From an uncultured Muribaculaceae bacterium (GTDB taxonomy: Bacteria; Bacteroidota; Bacteroidia; Bacteroidales; Muribaculaceae): a stretch of DNA of 64,000 bases. Positions 34,002-43,253 of the stretch are shown in pieces. The position numbers and the translations under genes were made by a program. Numbering within the stretch: position 1 is the first letter of the stretch; every line of letters begins with the position of its first letter. The notes beneath the pieces were generated by a model that did no database searches, was not told the DNA's origin, and saw nothing but the letters and a program-made list of their open reading frames with translations. The stretch lies in NCBI GenBank assembly GCA_934667475.1, contig CAKUMB010000007.1, positions 1-64,000 on the forward strand, in the 5' to 3' direction.

Positions 34002-34835
34002 CTATACTTTTGCTGTGAAAAAACCAAATGATATGTTTCTGTTCAGGTTGTCAATGTATTGCATGTCTGAATGGGAGATCGTGAAATCAGTTATTGCAAT
34101 GTTTTGTTTAAGATGTTTTGGGTTATTCGTTCGCGGAATGGGTACGATATGTTTCTGAATAAGCCATCTAAGTGTTATCTGAACAGGTTCTCGTGAATAT
34201 AGCTTAGACAAGTGAGATAGACAATTATTCATTTCGTACAATATGTCTCCATGGGCCAGTGGAGACCTGGCAATAACTTGTATATCGTTGTCCTGGCAAA
34301 AATCAATAACGTTTTTAGGAAAGAAAAATGGATGAACTTCGATTTGGTTTATCATAGGGTATTGTCCGCATTCCTGTCGAATGTTTTTAAGTTTTCCAAT
34401 GTCTAAACAATTGCACACTCCAATAGCCTGTACCTCATTCGCTTCATATAAGCTAATCAATTCTTTATACGCTTCGGAGTAACCTGAAAACATAGAGTGC
34501 AGCAAATATATGTTGGGTTTCAGACCCCCTAAATTTTGCGTTGATATCTTAAAGCATTTTCTGATAGACCGTTTGTCAATGTGAAAGTATCGTTTACGTC
34601 CTAAATATAGAATGTCGTGCACTTTAGAAATTATAATAGAGCCACGTTGATTAGCACTCTTTAGCGCAAGGCCAAGTTCTTTTTCATTGCCATATTTTGC
34701 TGCAGTATCAAACAGTTGGTATCCAGCATTAATGGCTTCAATGAATAAGCCCGGGTCGTGAATGGAATATGTACCCAGTCCAATAGGGGCTATGTTTAGA
34801 CCATTGCGTAGAGTGAATGTATTTGCCGCCAACAT
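34002..34835 (-). CDS. Aldo/keto reductase
   Basis: A 277-residue NAD(P)H-dependent AKR. The catalytic tetrad can be placed as Asp and Tyr in FDTAAKYGNE, Lys in IIISKVH and His in YLLHSMF, on a barrel starting LRNGLNIAPIGLGTY. It probably reduces a sugar or amino-acid-derived carbonyl within this locus; the substrate is unknown. Its first 40 bases overlap the ATP-grasp gene upstream. AT-rich like its neighbours, and last in the operon. Confidence 0.85.
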   Translation of the reverse strand: MLAANTFTLRNGLNIAPIGLGTYSIHDPGLFIEAINAGYQLFDTAAKYGNEKELGLALKSANQRGSIIISKVHDILYLGRKRYFHIDKRSIRKCFKISTQNLGGLKPNIYLLHSMFSGYSEAYKELISLYEANEVQAIGVCNCLDIGKLKNIRQECGQYPMINQIEVHPFFFPKNVIDFCQDNDIQVIARSPLAHGDILYEMNNCLSHLSKLYSREPVQITLRWLIQKHIVPIPRTNNPKHLKQNIAITDFTISHSDMQYIDNLNRNISFGFFTAKV

Positions 34836-35935
34836 TGTTTCTTGTAATGAACATATTCCAACACCTCTTTTGTTCTATCTCCAAATACCGGACCAGCAGC
34901 TTTTTGCACAACGCCTCCCCACTGTAGATTTGCTTCAATTAAAACAGGTTCGGCATGTTCGTCAAGTGTTATATCCCATGCTGTAAGTCTTGACATTCCA
35001 AACAGTCTGGGTGCTAAATCTTTAACCAAATCGACGCATTTATGATAATTGGGAATTTTGCAGTTGGCGAATATGGCACCATTAGGGTGTTGTTTGTATT
35101 GGTTTAGTTTGCTGTCAAAAGCTATTGAACGTAAATTGCCATTTGGCAAAATGCCACAAATTAGTCCTCCTCCATGCAAGTGATTAGTGAATGCTCCAGG
35201 ACCTCCCATTATAACAACGGCTGTCACCACATCAATTTGGTCGCCCATTGCTAATGTGACGAGTCTGATTGTGTTAACACATGTTGCGTTAAAGATAGCA
35301 AGGCTTTCGTGTTGGTGTATCAATTCTTGGATTATAAAAGGGCCTTGACTGTTTAGCATCTCCATGAGCGTCTTTTCACTGTCCTTGCCAGCAACCCACT
35401 TCTTTATGCCGCTCCCAGAGCATGAGTCAACAGATGGCTTTAAAATCACTCCCTCAAAGTTAGAGCATATCGCCATAGCTCTACTATTTGATATAATTGA
35501 ATATTTTGCATCAAGAAATGTGTTATCTTCTTTTCTGCAAATTGTGCGCGCTTGGTTCACATCGTGGAAATACAAGTCATAAAGGTCCTTGTCATCCATA
35601 TACCTACATCTAATTGGATCATTGAAAGCGGTGTCAATTACTGCATAGTAATAGGAGTCTGGAATGTACCACTCAAGTTTTTCTTCAAAGACGTTGGTGC
35701 GGTTGTATACATCAAACCATCGTATGTTGAAGGCCCATCGCTCTACAAAACTTTTTATATAGGGCTTCCAGAAACGTTGAATCTCATGTCTCTGTTCTTT
35801 TGAAATGGCGTAAGCATGTGGTAAGGCTCCCAATAAATCGCTTTGGCCGTCATTTATTCTGGCCCTGATTCTTTTGGGGTCGATATGGTAGTCGTAAAAC
35901 TTCTTTATTTGCGTCCTCATATTATATGAGTTCAT
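34796..35935 (-). CDS. Sugar-transfer-associated ATP-grasp protein
   Basis: A 379-residue protein matching the ATPgrasp_ST family, which is predicted but not shown to act in surface polysaccharide synthesis. Visible are the ATP-binding GVILKPSVDSCSGSG, the strand PFIIQELIHQHE, the TCVNTIRLVT motif, a Gly-rich HLHGGGLICGI loop and the metal-binding end EPVLIEANLQWGG. ATP-grasp enzymes usually join a carboxylate to an amine, so it may ligate an amino or hydroxy acid to a sugar. It overlaps the frameshifted paralogue upstream by 14 bases and the reductase downstream by 40. Confidence 0.8.
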   Translation of the reverse strand: MNSYNMRTQIKKFYDYHIDPKRIRARINDGQSDLLGALPHAYAISKEQRHEIQRFWKPYIKSFVERWAFNIRWFDVYNRTNVFEEKLEWYIPDSYYYAVIDTAFNDPIRCRYMDDKDLYDLYFHDVNQARTICRKEDNTFLDAKYSIISNSRAMAICSNFEGVILKPSVDSCSGSGIKKWVAGKDSEKTLMEMLNSQGPFIIQELIHQHESLAIFNATCVNTIRLVTLAMGDQIDVVTAVVIMGGPGAFTNHLHGGGLICGILPNGNLRSIAFDSKLNQYKQHPNGAIFANCKIPNYHKCVDLVKDLAPRLFGMSRLTAWDITLDEHAEPVLIEANLQWGGVVQKAAGPVFGDRTKEVLEYVHYKKQCWRQIHSLYAMV

Positions 35936-36909
35936 TAATGGTTTGATAATATCCGGTCGAACCTAAAAATTCAAAAAGTTCGTAGTCAGGGTTGTGATTA
36001 CCTTCGATTAGTTCAATGCCATTTTCAGTGATTGCTACATCCCATCCTATGATTCGTATTTGCGGCAGTAGTTCTGCTGCTTTTATGCACCCCTCTAATG
36101 CCAGATTCCAGTTTGGAATTTTATAGCCGAGCATGACAATGTCTGTCCCGGGATGAACATAGCTTTTTGAGTTGTTCTTTGATTGGCCATAAGTGCAAAC
36201 AAGTCCAGTTTGTATATCAACCTCATAGATTGACCCACCCTGACAATAATTGTCTACTACAGAATCACCAACTCCAGCCCTCAGAATTGCCTTTACGACA
36301 TGCGCTTTTCTGCAAGAATCTGTAACAGTGTGTATGCGTATGGTGTTTACTGATGTGTTGCCAAACACCATAAGATGGTGCTGGGTTATTACTTGTTCTA
36401 TAAGCACATTTTCTGAGCGGAATTTCTTGAATAGATGTGGCAGGTCAGAATCAAGGTGCTCGGAAAGAGAATACATGTGTATACCTCCCCCCCTCGACAC
36501 CATCAGCTGGTTTTACTATAATAGTGTTGTGCCTTTTAATGAAGTTGATGAATTGTCCTTCAGTTGCCTTATTAATATACAACCAATCTCGATGAATGAA
36601 GTCCTTGAAGTAGGTGTTGAATTCAGGCTTCTCGTTTAAATAGTGTATGAATTGTTTGTTATTGCATTTATCGAACAATTTTACCATGCGGCTGTACGTC
36701 AATCTCTTTTTTCGCTCGGGATTGCTAAGCTTCCAAAATTCACCAATTACATACTGACGAATTAGGCAGCGGTGCTTAATAACTGCACTAAAATAATCGC
36801 AATACACCCATATAAGGCTTAAATGTTCTTTTTCCGCAAGCTGGTTAAGCCACAATATGGTTTTTTTGAGATATGACCAATAAAGTTTTAAGGAGCTGTT
36901 AGTGACCAT
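35922..36909 (-). pseudogene. Second sugar-transfer-associated ATP-grasp gene, split by a frameshift at a G7 run
   Basis: Two overlapping frames make up one protein. The first part runs from the ATG at 36909 through VKPADGVEGG and then leaves the family frame. The second part begins with GGIHMYSLSEH and continues through VLIEQVITQHH, TSVNTIRIHT, WDVAI and IEGNHNPDYE, the same order as in the gene at 34796. The switch lies in a run of seven G on the coding strand (plus-strand C7 at 36487-36493). Removing one G restores a continuous protein of about 328 residues. This could be a dead gene, a phase-variable gene in its off state, or a read error. No other damage is seen. Confidence 0.8.
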
Positions 36910-36932
36910 TGATCGTTAAATATATATTGCTT

Positions 36933-37934
36933 TTACAGTAATGGAAAATCCTCAGACAGTAAATCGGCTTTACGGGCTATGACAACATCATCATACATCA
37001 TCATAATAGTGTCTTCGTCATATTGTCCGATGATTGATCGATTCTCAATACCATGTATGTTGTTTAGTATGAGTTTTACGAAATCTACTCCTGCTCCATA
37101 TGCATGGAGGTAAGCCCCACCAAAGCGTGGGTTTATTTCCGACAAGTAATATTCTCCATCTTTAATAAAGAAGTCCATGTCGCAAGGCCCGTTTAATTCT
37201 AAGACAGAGCAAATTTGTTTGATGAAATCAAATAGTTTGTCGTCTTTAAATGATATCGTTTTGCTTGCTCCTCCTATGCGACTTTCAATCTTTTTCTTGC
37301 AAAAGGCAGCAACTGCCTTGTGGCTAATGCAGTCAACATACACGTCTGCGTCGCAGTCACCACCGGTCATTAATTCTTGAATTATATAATTGAATTTGCC
37401 GTCGTGGAATTTCGCTTTTGCCTCTTCTATGTTGTTAACTTTGCCAATTCCCACGCTGCCACTGCCTGTAATAGGTTTCATAAATACAGGAAATGAAATT
37501 TCTCCAATATCTAGCCCTGTCTGGAAAGTTTCAATGGAGTCATAGGTTAATACAGTTCTTATTCCATTTGCTCGCAGGTGCTTGTACAGTTCATATTTGT
37601 TGAAACACAAGTGGGCGGTCCATGCGGCAGGGCAAAGAGGTAAGATGTCTTTGGCCATAAGTTCCTCACGATGCTTTGACAGAATCTCTATTTCGGGGTC
37701 GATTACGGTAGTAATGGCTTTAATATCGCTCTTGTCACAAATATCCAATATCGTGTTGAAGTATGTGGGGGAATCTATCCTTGGAACCAAATATGTCTCA
37801 TCGGCAAAGAACAAGGCTGGAGCAACTGGACTTAGGTCAGCAGCCACAATTTTACCACAGCAATTCATCGATTTGCGGAAATCCATCAGCAGCTTGGCTC
37901 TGCGCCCAACGCTGCAAAACAAAATATTATCCAT
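36933..37934 (-). CDS. ATP-grasp ligase (CarB/PylC-like)
   Basis: The ATG at 37932-37934 is preferred because the nucleotide-fold strand NILFCSVGRRAKLL follows at once and it lies 10 bases after the preceding stop. The 333-residue protein has a PreATP-grasp-like N-domain, then FPVFMKPITGSGSVGIG for ATP binding, YIIQELMTGGDCDADVYVD, and the metal site PCDMDFFI...YYLSEINPRFGG. Such stand-alone ligases make amide or peptide bonds. With the PLP decarboxylase next to it, the likely job is making or attaching an amino-acid-derived group to the glycan. This is inference. Confidence 0.78.
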   Translation of the reverse strand: MDNILFCSVGRRAKLLMDFRKSMNCCGKIVAADLSPVAPALFFADETYLVPRIDSPTYFNTILDICDKSDIKAITTVIDPEIEILSKHREELMAKDILPLCPAAWTAHLCFNKYELYKHLRANGIRTVLTYDSIETFQTGLDIGEISFPVFMKPITGSGSVGIGKVNNIEEAKAKFHDGKFNYIIQELMTGGDCDADVYVDCISHKAVAAFCKKKIESRIGGASKTISFKDDKLFDFIKQICSVLELNGPCDMDFFIKDGEYYLSEINPRFGGAYLHAYGAGVDFVKLILNNIHGIENRSIIGQYDEDTIMMMYDDVVIARKADLLSEDFPLL

Positions 37935-37944
37935 AAATAAATAA

Positions 37945-39144
37945 CTACTTAATTTTTGATTTCTGAATGTATTCGTTTGCTGTCCATTTCTCTCGTATAA
38001 GAATGAATTCATGCTTGCTTGTATGCAAGTAGATATTGGGTACATAACGAATAAATAAAGGCGTCAAGCACAATGTGTATGCCCCTACATTATGGTACAG
38101 AATTCTATCACCAATGGACAGTAATGGCTTGTTGCTTAAAGAAAACAATCTGTCGTATTCTAGACAAGAACATCCAGCAATAATTTGGCTTTTAACTATG
38201 GGAGTTTTATTGCAGTATATTTCTTCGTTTAAATAAGATGTCTTCCTGAAAAATGGATCTATGTCGTTTCGGCTTCCATCTGTTGTTATGAACCATAAGT
38301 CGGATTCTACATGTTTGACATCAATTACCTCACTTAAAAATGAAAAACATGATGCGACTAGGGCATTGCCCGGTTCTACAATCACGCATAGGCTTTGAAG
38401 ACCATATTCGTGCAGCACATTGTAAAAGGCGTCACTATACTGGCGATATGTGGGTTTGTTTGGGAAAATTCCGTAAAACCCTCCTCCAACATCAATGTAG
38501 TCCAACTTAAGACTGTATTTTTTAATTACATCACATGCATATCTTAGTGAATGCCTGTAAAAGCGTACACTTCTGCTGTGTGCAGTTCTGTGTATGTGAA
38601 GTCCAGCCAGCTTGACATTTGGAATGCCATTTATGCTCTTTACTGCATTTACAAACTCATCTGTCTCGTCGGAGAATCCAAAGCGGCTATTATCGTTGTT
38701 GCCATCAGCATCGGCCAGAGAAATCTGGCTGATGTTGATGTTAAGCCGTAATCCTACAGAGAATTCTTTGCTTTTGTCTAAGTCTTTAAGCCATTGTAGT
38801 TCGCGTTTGGTTTCTATATTAACAATAGCTCCACTGCTAATGGCATCTAAAAAAGTACTTTTTGACTTTAAAGGACCATTGTAAATGATGTGGTCCTTTT
38901 GTATCCCACATAAAAGTGCTAACTTATATTCATCATACGATACGACTTCTGCAAATGCACCCATTTCTTTGGCCATATTAAGGCAGTATGGGACAGAATT
39001 CGTTTTTACAGAGTATCCAATAACCGATTTTTGAAAATTGGCCGATAATGCCTCTTTAAAACCCATGAAGCTGCGCTTTAACTCATTTTCGTCAAGAATG
39101 AAACATGGCGTATTCAGCACTTTGTGGTAGTTAGTTCCTTCCAT
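37945..39144 (-). CDS. PLP-dependent decarboxylase of the LysA/ornithine decarboxylase fold
   Basis: About 399 residues from the ATG at 39144; an ATG at 39186 is possible but overlaps the upstream gene more. Fold-type III features are in order: the PLP Lys in IGYSVKTNS, LHIHRTAHS, the phosphate-binding DVGGGF, and CSCLEYD followed by VGAYTL near the C-terminus, as in diaminopimelate decarboxylase. The usual EPGR is EPGN here (VEPGNALVAS), so substrate contacts differ from standard LysA. A housekeeping lysA role is unlikely in this AT-rich glycan setting. It probably makes an amine for glycan decoration, or acts on another amino acid. Confidence 0.78.
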   Translation of the reverse strand: MEGTNYHKVLNTPCFILDENELKRSFMGFKEALSANFQKSVIGYSVKTNSVPYCLNMAKEMGAFAEVVSYDEYKLALLCGIQKDHIIYNGPLKSKSTFLDAISSGAIVNIETKRELQWLKDLDKSKEFSVGLRLNINISQISLADADGNNDNSRFGFSDETDEFVNAVKSINGIPNVKLAGLHIHRTAHSRSVRFYRHSLRYACDVIKKYSLKLDYIDVGGGFYGIFPNKPTYRQYSDAFYNVLHEYGLQSLCVIVEPGNALVASCFSFLSEVIDVKHVESDLWFITTDGSRNDIDPFFRKTSYLNEEIYCNKTPIVKSQIIAGCSCLEYDRLFSLSNKPLLSIGDRILYHNVGAYTLCLTPLFIRYVPNIYLHTSKHEFILIREKWTANEYIQKSKIK

Positions 39145-39751
39145 TGAAAAGCGGTGTAGTGTATTTTGAATCTGTTGCCGTCTCATTGTTTATGTCGGCA
39201 TGCTTAAGAACTTTCATTAACGTAGTCCAAATAACCTTACAATCAGTTGTGAATGACACATGATCTACATACCAGACGTCTAGCTCAAATTTCTTAGTCC
39301 ATGATAGGTTGTTCCTCCCGTGACATTGTGCCCAACCTGTGATTCCTGGCCGCACGTCATGTCTGCGTGCTTGTTCTTTGCTATAAAGCGGTAAATACTG
39401 CACCAATAATGGTCTGGGGCCAATGAGTGCCATGTCTCCCTTTAAAACATTTAAAAGTTGAGGCAGCTCATCTATGCTAAATTTTCTTATTATGGCACCG
39501 ACTTTGGTGATGCGTTGCACATCCGGAAGGAGGTTGCCATTGGCATCCTTCTTCTCATTCATGGTTTTGAATTTTATTATTTTGAATGTTTTTCCCTTGA
39601 ATCCAGGACGTTCTTGGAAGAAGAAAGCGCCTGCCCCGTTATTGCACACCAGTAGTAAAATGGTCACAATAAGCAAAAAAGGCCAAATTACGCAAAGGGT
39701 ACAGAGTACTATTGCTAAGTCAAGGCAGCGTTTGATGCAGTGTTTATACAT
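39131..39751 (-). CDS. Initiating sugar-1-phosphate transferase (PglC/WcaJ C-terminal type)
   Basis: A 206-residue monotopic phosphoglycosyl transferase. It has an N-terminal membrane segment (about 12-36), FFFQERPGFKGKTFKIIKFKTM, then the catalytic Asp-Glu pair in FSIDELPQLLNVLKGDMALIGPRPLL and RPGITGWAQCHGRN. It transfers a sugar-1-phosphate from UDP-sugar to undecaprenyl phosphate and so starts the repeat unit. The small size matches PglC rather than full WbaP. It lies 3 bases after the epimerase gene and overlaps the decarboxylase start. Confidence 0.93.
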   Translation of the reverse strand: MYKHCIKRCLDLAIVLCTLCVIWPFLLIVTILLLVCNNGAGAFFFQERPGFKGKTFKIIKFKTMNEKKDANGNLLPDVQRITKVGAIIRKFSIDELPQLLNVLKGDMALIGPRPLLVQYLPLYSKEQARRHDVRPGITGWAQCHGRNNLSWTKKFELDVWYVDHVSFTTDCKVIWTTLMKVLKHADINNETATDSKYTTPLFNGRN

Positions 39752-39754
39752 ATG

Positions 39755-40765
39755 CTATTCTTTATAGTCTTCTTTTGTCCCCCATAGTTGAGCCATAGGT
39801 TCTGTTTCCATGTCGTGTTTAAAATCTCGTAATTGATCGATGTAGCTATATTTCGGCCTGTAGGAGGGAAAATCGGCAAACGTTTTTGTCATATCAAAAG
39901 CGTTTTGGAGAGGGTCGGGTTTGTCTGGACAATAAATTATGTGAGATGGATGACTTTTAGGAGAGAACACCTCAATGATGCCTTTGATTTGCTCTTCAAG
40001 TGAAACCTGCCAGCCGTTTCCACAATTGTAACAGCCTCCAGGCTTGTCCGATTCGATGCATGCTTGCACAAGGCGTACGAAATCCTTAATATAAACCATT
40101 TCTTTTGCTTTTTTACAATCGCCCCATATTTCAATGGGCAATCCCTTGCTGGCTCTGTCCATAAGCATACGGTATGGCATCATGCGACGTTTGAAATTTG
40201 CATAATGATAGGCGTTAGGGTGATATTGGTATATTGTGAAGAATCTCAAAGCAAAGAATTGAAATCCGAATTCTGCTTGGAAGTGTTCTAGCAAGTCCAC
40301 TGCCGCATTTTTGGCTATTGTGTAAATGGCATGGTCTCCTGTCAACGGAAATTGCCTGGGAGCATCGCTGGGAATAACACTGCCATTGTTGTGGTATTTC
40401 ACCATGTCGGATGGGGTCTGTGGAAACACAATTTTCTTGCATCCCACCCGTATCATCCAATTGAGCACATTTAGTGTGCCAATAGTTATGGACTCAAATA
40501 AGTCAATTGGGTCGTAAGCATATCGTGATGGAAGTGTGCTTGCAAAGTGGGCAACAGCATAAATGTCTTCAGATGGAAGAATGCTGAACGCATCCTTGTC
40601 TTCAATGTTCATAGAGAAATATGACATACCTCTGTCTGAGAAGAAGTTGTTATCACTTCTCCTGTGCCCAACGGCAATTACATCGTATCCCTGGTTGTGC
40701 AAATGAACTGCAATGTTGGCCCCCAAGTTTCCTGTGGCTCCAAATACCACAACTTTTTTTCTCAT
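39755..40765 (-). CDS. NAD-dependent sugar epimerase/dehydratase
   Basis: A 336-residue extended SDR protein: nucleotide loop VFGATGNLGANIA at the N-terminus, HFASTLPSR, and the catalytic pair Tyr-xxx-Lys in YTIAKNAA with Thr/Ser in PQTPSD upstream. The C-terminal half binds the NDP-sugar (GLPIEIWGD, GCYNCGNG). It is likely a UDP- or dTDP-sugar epimerase or reductase for the glycan. AT-rich; a 127-base gap upstream marks the change to GC-rich genes. Confidence 0.85.
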   Translation of the reverse strand: MRKKVVVFGATGNLGANIAVHLHNQGYDVIAVGHRRSDNNFFSDRGMSYFSMNIEDKDAFSILPSEDIYAVAHFASTLPSRYAYDPIDLFESITIGTLNVLNWMIRVGCKKIVFPQTPSDMVKYHNNGSVIPSDAPRQFPLTGDHAIYTIAKNAAVDLLEHFQAEFGFQFFALRFFTIYQYHPNAYHYANFKRRMMPYRMLMDRASKGLPIEIWGDCKKAKEMVYIKDFVRLVQACIESDKPGGCYNCGNGWQVSLEEQIKGIIEVFSPKSHPSHIIYCPDKPDPLQNAFDMTKTFADFPSYRPKYSYIDQLRDFKHDMETEPMAQLWGTKEDYKE

Positions 40766-40892
40766 TGTTGTTCTCCTTTATGTGTTAGCTGGCTACGGCC
40801 ATATTATTTCTATAAGACAAAAATAATAATATAATCACAATGATCACTATTCCTGAAGCCAATTTGTTGTGTGATGAATTGTTTTTTAGGTG

Positions 40893-42041
40893 TTAGCTGA
40901 TGTCGTCGTAGAAGTCAAGCATGCACTGGCGCACGTAGCCTTGCTCGAAGCGCGATGCTATCATCGGCCGGGCCTTGGCCTGCATACGCTGGCGCATATC
41001 GGCATCGTCTGTCATGCGCTGCATGGCTTCGGCAAGCGCTGCGGAGTCTTTTGCTGGTATGATTAATCCGTTGACGCCGTCGGCTATGATTTCGCGGCTG
41101 CCATTAATGTTGGTGACTATCGACGGCAGCCCCATGGCGCCTGCTTCGAGCACGGTGTTGGGAAAACCTTCGCGGTAGCTGGGAAACACAAAGCAGTCGC
41201 TGGCTGCATAGTAGGCCGGCAGGTCGGTGCCATATTGCGGTCCGGCGGCCACAATGTCGCCGCAGCTGCCAATCAGCCTTTTGGTGTCATCGTCCACGGG
41301 GTCGATGGCATCTTCAAACGGCCCCACCAGAATCAGCCTCACCCTGCTGCGTTTGCGCACCTCCATAAAGGCTTCTATTAGCTCATTAATACCCTTGTCC
41401 CTGACTATGCGGCCCACAAACAGGAAGGTGAAGCGGCTGCTGTCGCTGATTTGCGCCAGCTTGTGGCTGCTCACATTCTCCCTGCTCCAGAAGTCCATGT
41501 CCACACCGCGCACGTTGCCATGACCTAGCACACGCATAGGCTTGCGTGTGATGTGCTGCTGCAGGTCGGCCATCACCCCCTTGCCTTCGGGAATCACATG
41601 GGTGGCGCAGGCGCATGTAATCCAGTCGGTGAGCATCAGCAGCCTGCGGGCAAAGCCGTGGGCTGTGGGCCACACAAGGCCTGTGAAGGTGTGCACCCGC
41701 CGCGGAACGCGTGTAGCCCATGCGGCCATCATGCACAGAAGCCCAGCCTTGGGCGTCATAGAATGCACCATATAGGGCCGCTCGCGGCGGAACACCTTTA
41801 TCATGTTTAGCAGCGCACGCAAGTCGCGCATGGGCGCTATGCGCCGCTCCATGTTCACACCGATTGTCTTAATGCCATACCGCTTGTGCAATTCGGCAAG
41901 TTCCTCGTCGGGCGACGAAAGCAGCACAAGTTCAAACTTGTCCATCAGAGCCTCGAACGAGCCGTTGAGGAAAGTGCCGAGCGAAGTGCCTATGGTTGCG
42001 GCGCGTATCAGTTTGCGCTTGTTTGGCATATGTGTCGCCAT
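40893..42041 (-). CDS. Glycosyltransferase family 4
   Basis: A 382-residue GT-B protein. N-terminal domain IRAATIGTSLGTFLNG, HSMTPKAGLLCMMAAW, then the C-terminal donor domain with FLFVGRIVRDKGINELIEAF and the EX7E-like FPSYREGFPNTVLEAGAMGLP. It transfers a sugar to the lipid-linked repeat unit at the cytoplasmic face. The ATG at 42041 directly abuts the stop of the aminotransferase gene; an ATG four codons later is possible. GC-rich, unlike the genes downstream. Confidence 0.9.
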   Translation of the reverse strand: MATHMPNKRKLIRAATIGTSLGTFLNGSFEALMDKFELVLLSSPDEELAELHKRYGIKTIGVNMERRIAPMRDLRALLNMIKVFRRERPYMVHSMTPKAGLLCMMAAWATRVPRRVHTFTGLVWPTAHGFARRLLMLTDWITCACATHVIPEGKGVMADLQQHITRKPMRVLGHGNVRGVDMDFWSRENVSSHKLAQISDSSRFTFLFVGRIVRDKGINELIEAFMEVRKRSRVRLILVGPFEDAIDPVDDDTKRLIGSCGDIVAAGPQYGTDLPAYYAASDCFVFPSYREGFPNTVLEAGAMGLPSIVTNINGSREIIADGVNGLIIPAKDSAALAEAMQRMTDDADMRQRMQAKARPMIASRFEQGYVRQCMLDFYDDIS

Positions 42042-43232
42042 TTAATGCCCGATGCAGCCCCTTATCACATCCACAATGCGCCTCACATCATCATCGCTCA
42101 CACACGGGCCGCTGGGCAGGCACAGGCCGGTGCTGAACAGAGATTCGCTCACACCGTTCACATAGCTCGGGTTGGCAGCATACACAGGCTGGCAGTGCAT
42201 GGGCTTCCACAGCGGGCGGCTCTCTATGCCGGCGGCGTCGAGGGCTTGTCGCATGGCCTCCACATTGTCGTTGGGCCTCAAGTGGGAGGCTTCGCTGCCG
42301 TAGGCCGTCTCCTGCCCGGCCACATGCAGCTCGGGGCTGATAGTGATTGTGCACAGCCAGAAGTTGCTGTCGCAGCGGCTGTCGGGGTTGTTGTGCAGCT
42401 CAATGCCGTCCACCCCCTGCAGCAGCTTGCCGTAGAGGTCATGCACATGCTTGTGGTGTGCAATGTGCTCGTCGACCACCGTCATCTGGCCGCGCCCGAT
42501 GCCTGCGCACACATTGCTCAGCCGGTAGTTGAAGCCAATGTCGGTGTGCTGGTAATAGGGGTAAGGCTCTCGGGCCTGTGTGGCAAAGTGCAGCACCTCT
42601 TTTTTCTCATCAGGACCGGGGCAGATGAGCGCACCGCCGCCACTGGTGGTTATCATCTTGTTGCCGTTGAACGACAGTGCCCCATAGCGCCCAAATGTGC
42701 CCAAGCACCGGCCGTCGAAGCGCGAGCCGAAGCCCTCGGCCGCATCCTCAATCACCGGAATGCCATAGCGGTCGGCCACGGCCATAATCTCGTCGATGCG
42801 GTAGGGCATGCCATAGAGCGCCACAGGCACAATGGCCTTGGGCTTTTTGCCCGTTTTGCCAATGCGGTCGTTAATGGCCTCCTCAAGCAGCCCTGGATCC
42901 ATGTTCCACGATCCCTTTTCCGAGTCGACAAACACCGGCGTCGCGCCCAGATAGGTGGCGGGGTTGCACGAGGCGCAGAATGTGAACGACTGCACAATCA
43001 CCTCATCGCCCGCACCCACGCCGCAGGCCCGCATAGCCAAGTGTATGGCTGCTGTGCCGGCCGACAAAGCAGCCACCTCCTTGTCACCGCCCAAAAAGCG
43101 CTTCAAGTCGTCCTCAAAGCCATCGACGTTCGGCCCCAGAGGCACAACCCAGTTGGAGTCGAATGCGTCCTGAATATATTTCATTTCATTGCCGCTCATG
43201 TGAGCAAGACACAGATAAATGCGCTGTTTCAT
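42042..43232 (-). CDS. DegT/DnrJ/EryC1-type sugar aminotransferase (PglE-like)
   Basis: A 396-residue PLP enzyme. SAGTAAIHLAMRACGV, SFTFCASCNPA, VIEDAAEGFGS and the PLP Lys in LSFNGNKMITTSGGG match the DegT sugar aminotransferases. It probably aminates the 4-keto group of UDP-4-keto-6-deoxy-GlcNAc, the usual product of CapD/PglF enzymes such as the one at 2939-4945. It is followed with no gap by a GT4 gene. Confidence 0.92.
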   Translation of the reverse strand: MKQRIYLCLAHMSGNEMKYIQDAFDSNWVVPLGPNVDGFEDDLKRFLGGDKEVAALSAGTAAIHLAMRACGVGAGDEVIVQSFTFCASCNPATYLGATPVFVDSEKGSWNMDPGLLEEAINDRIGKTGKKPKAIVPVALYGMPYRIDEIMAVADRYGIPVIEDAAEGFGSRFDGRCLGTFGRYGALSFNGNKMITTSGGGALICPGPDEKKEVLHFATQAREPYPYYQHTDIGFNYRLSNVCAGIGRGQMTVVDEHIAHHKHVHDLYGKLLQGVDGIELHNNPDSRCDSNFWLCTITISPELHVAGQETAYGSEASHLRPNDNVEAMRQALDAAGIESRPLWKPMHCQPVYAANPSYVNGVSESLFSTGLCLPSGPCVSDDDVRRIVDVIRGCIGH

Positions 43233-43253
43233 AATAGTAATATATTGTTGTCT

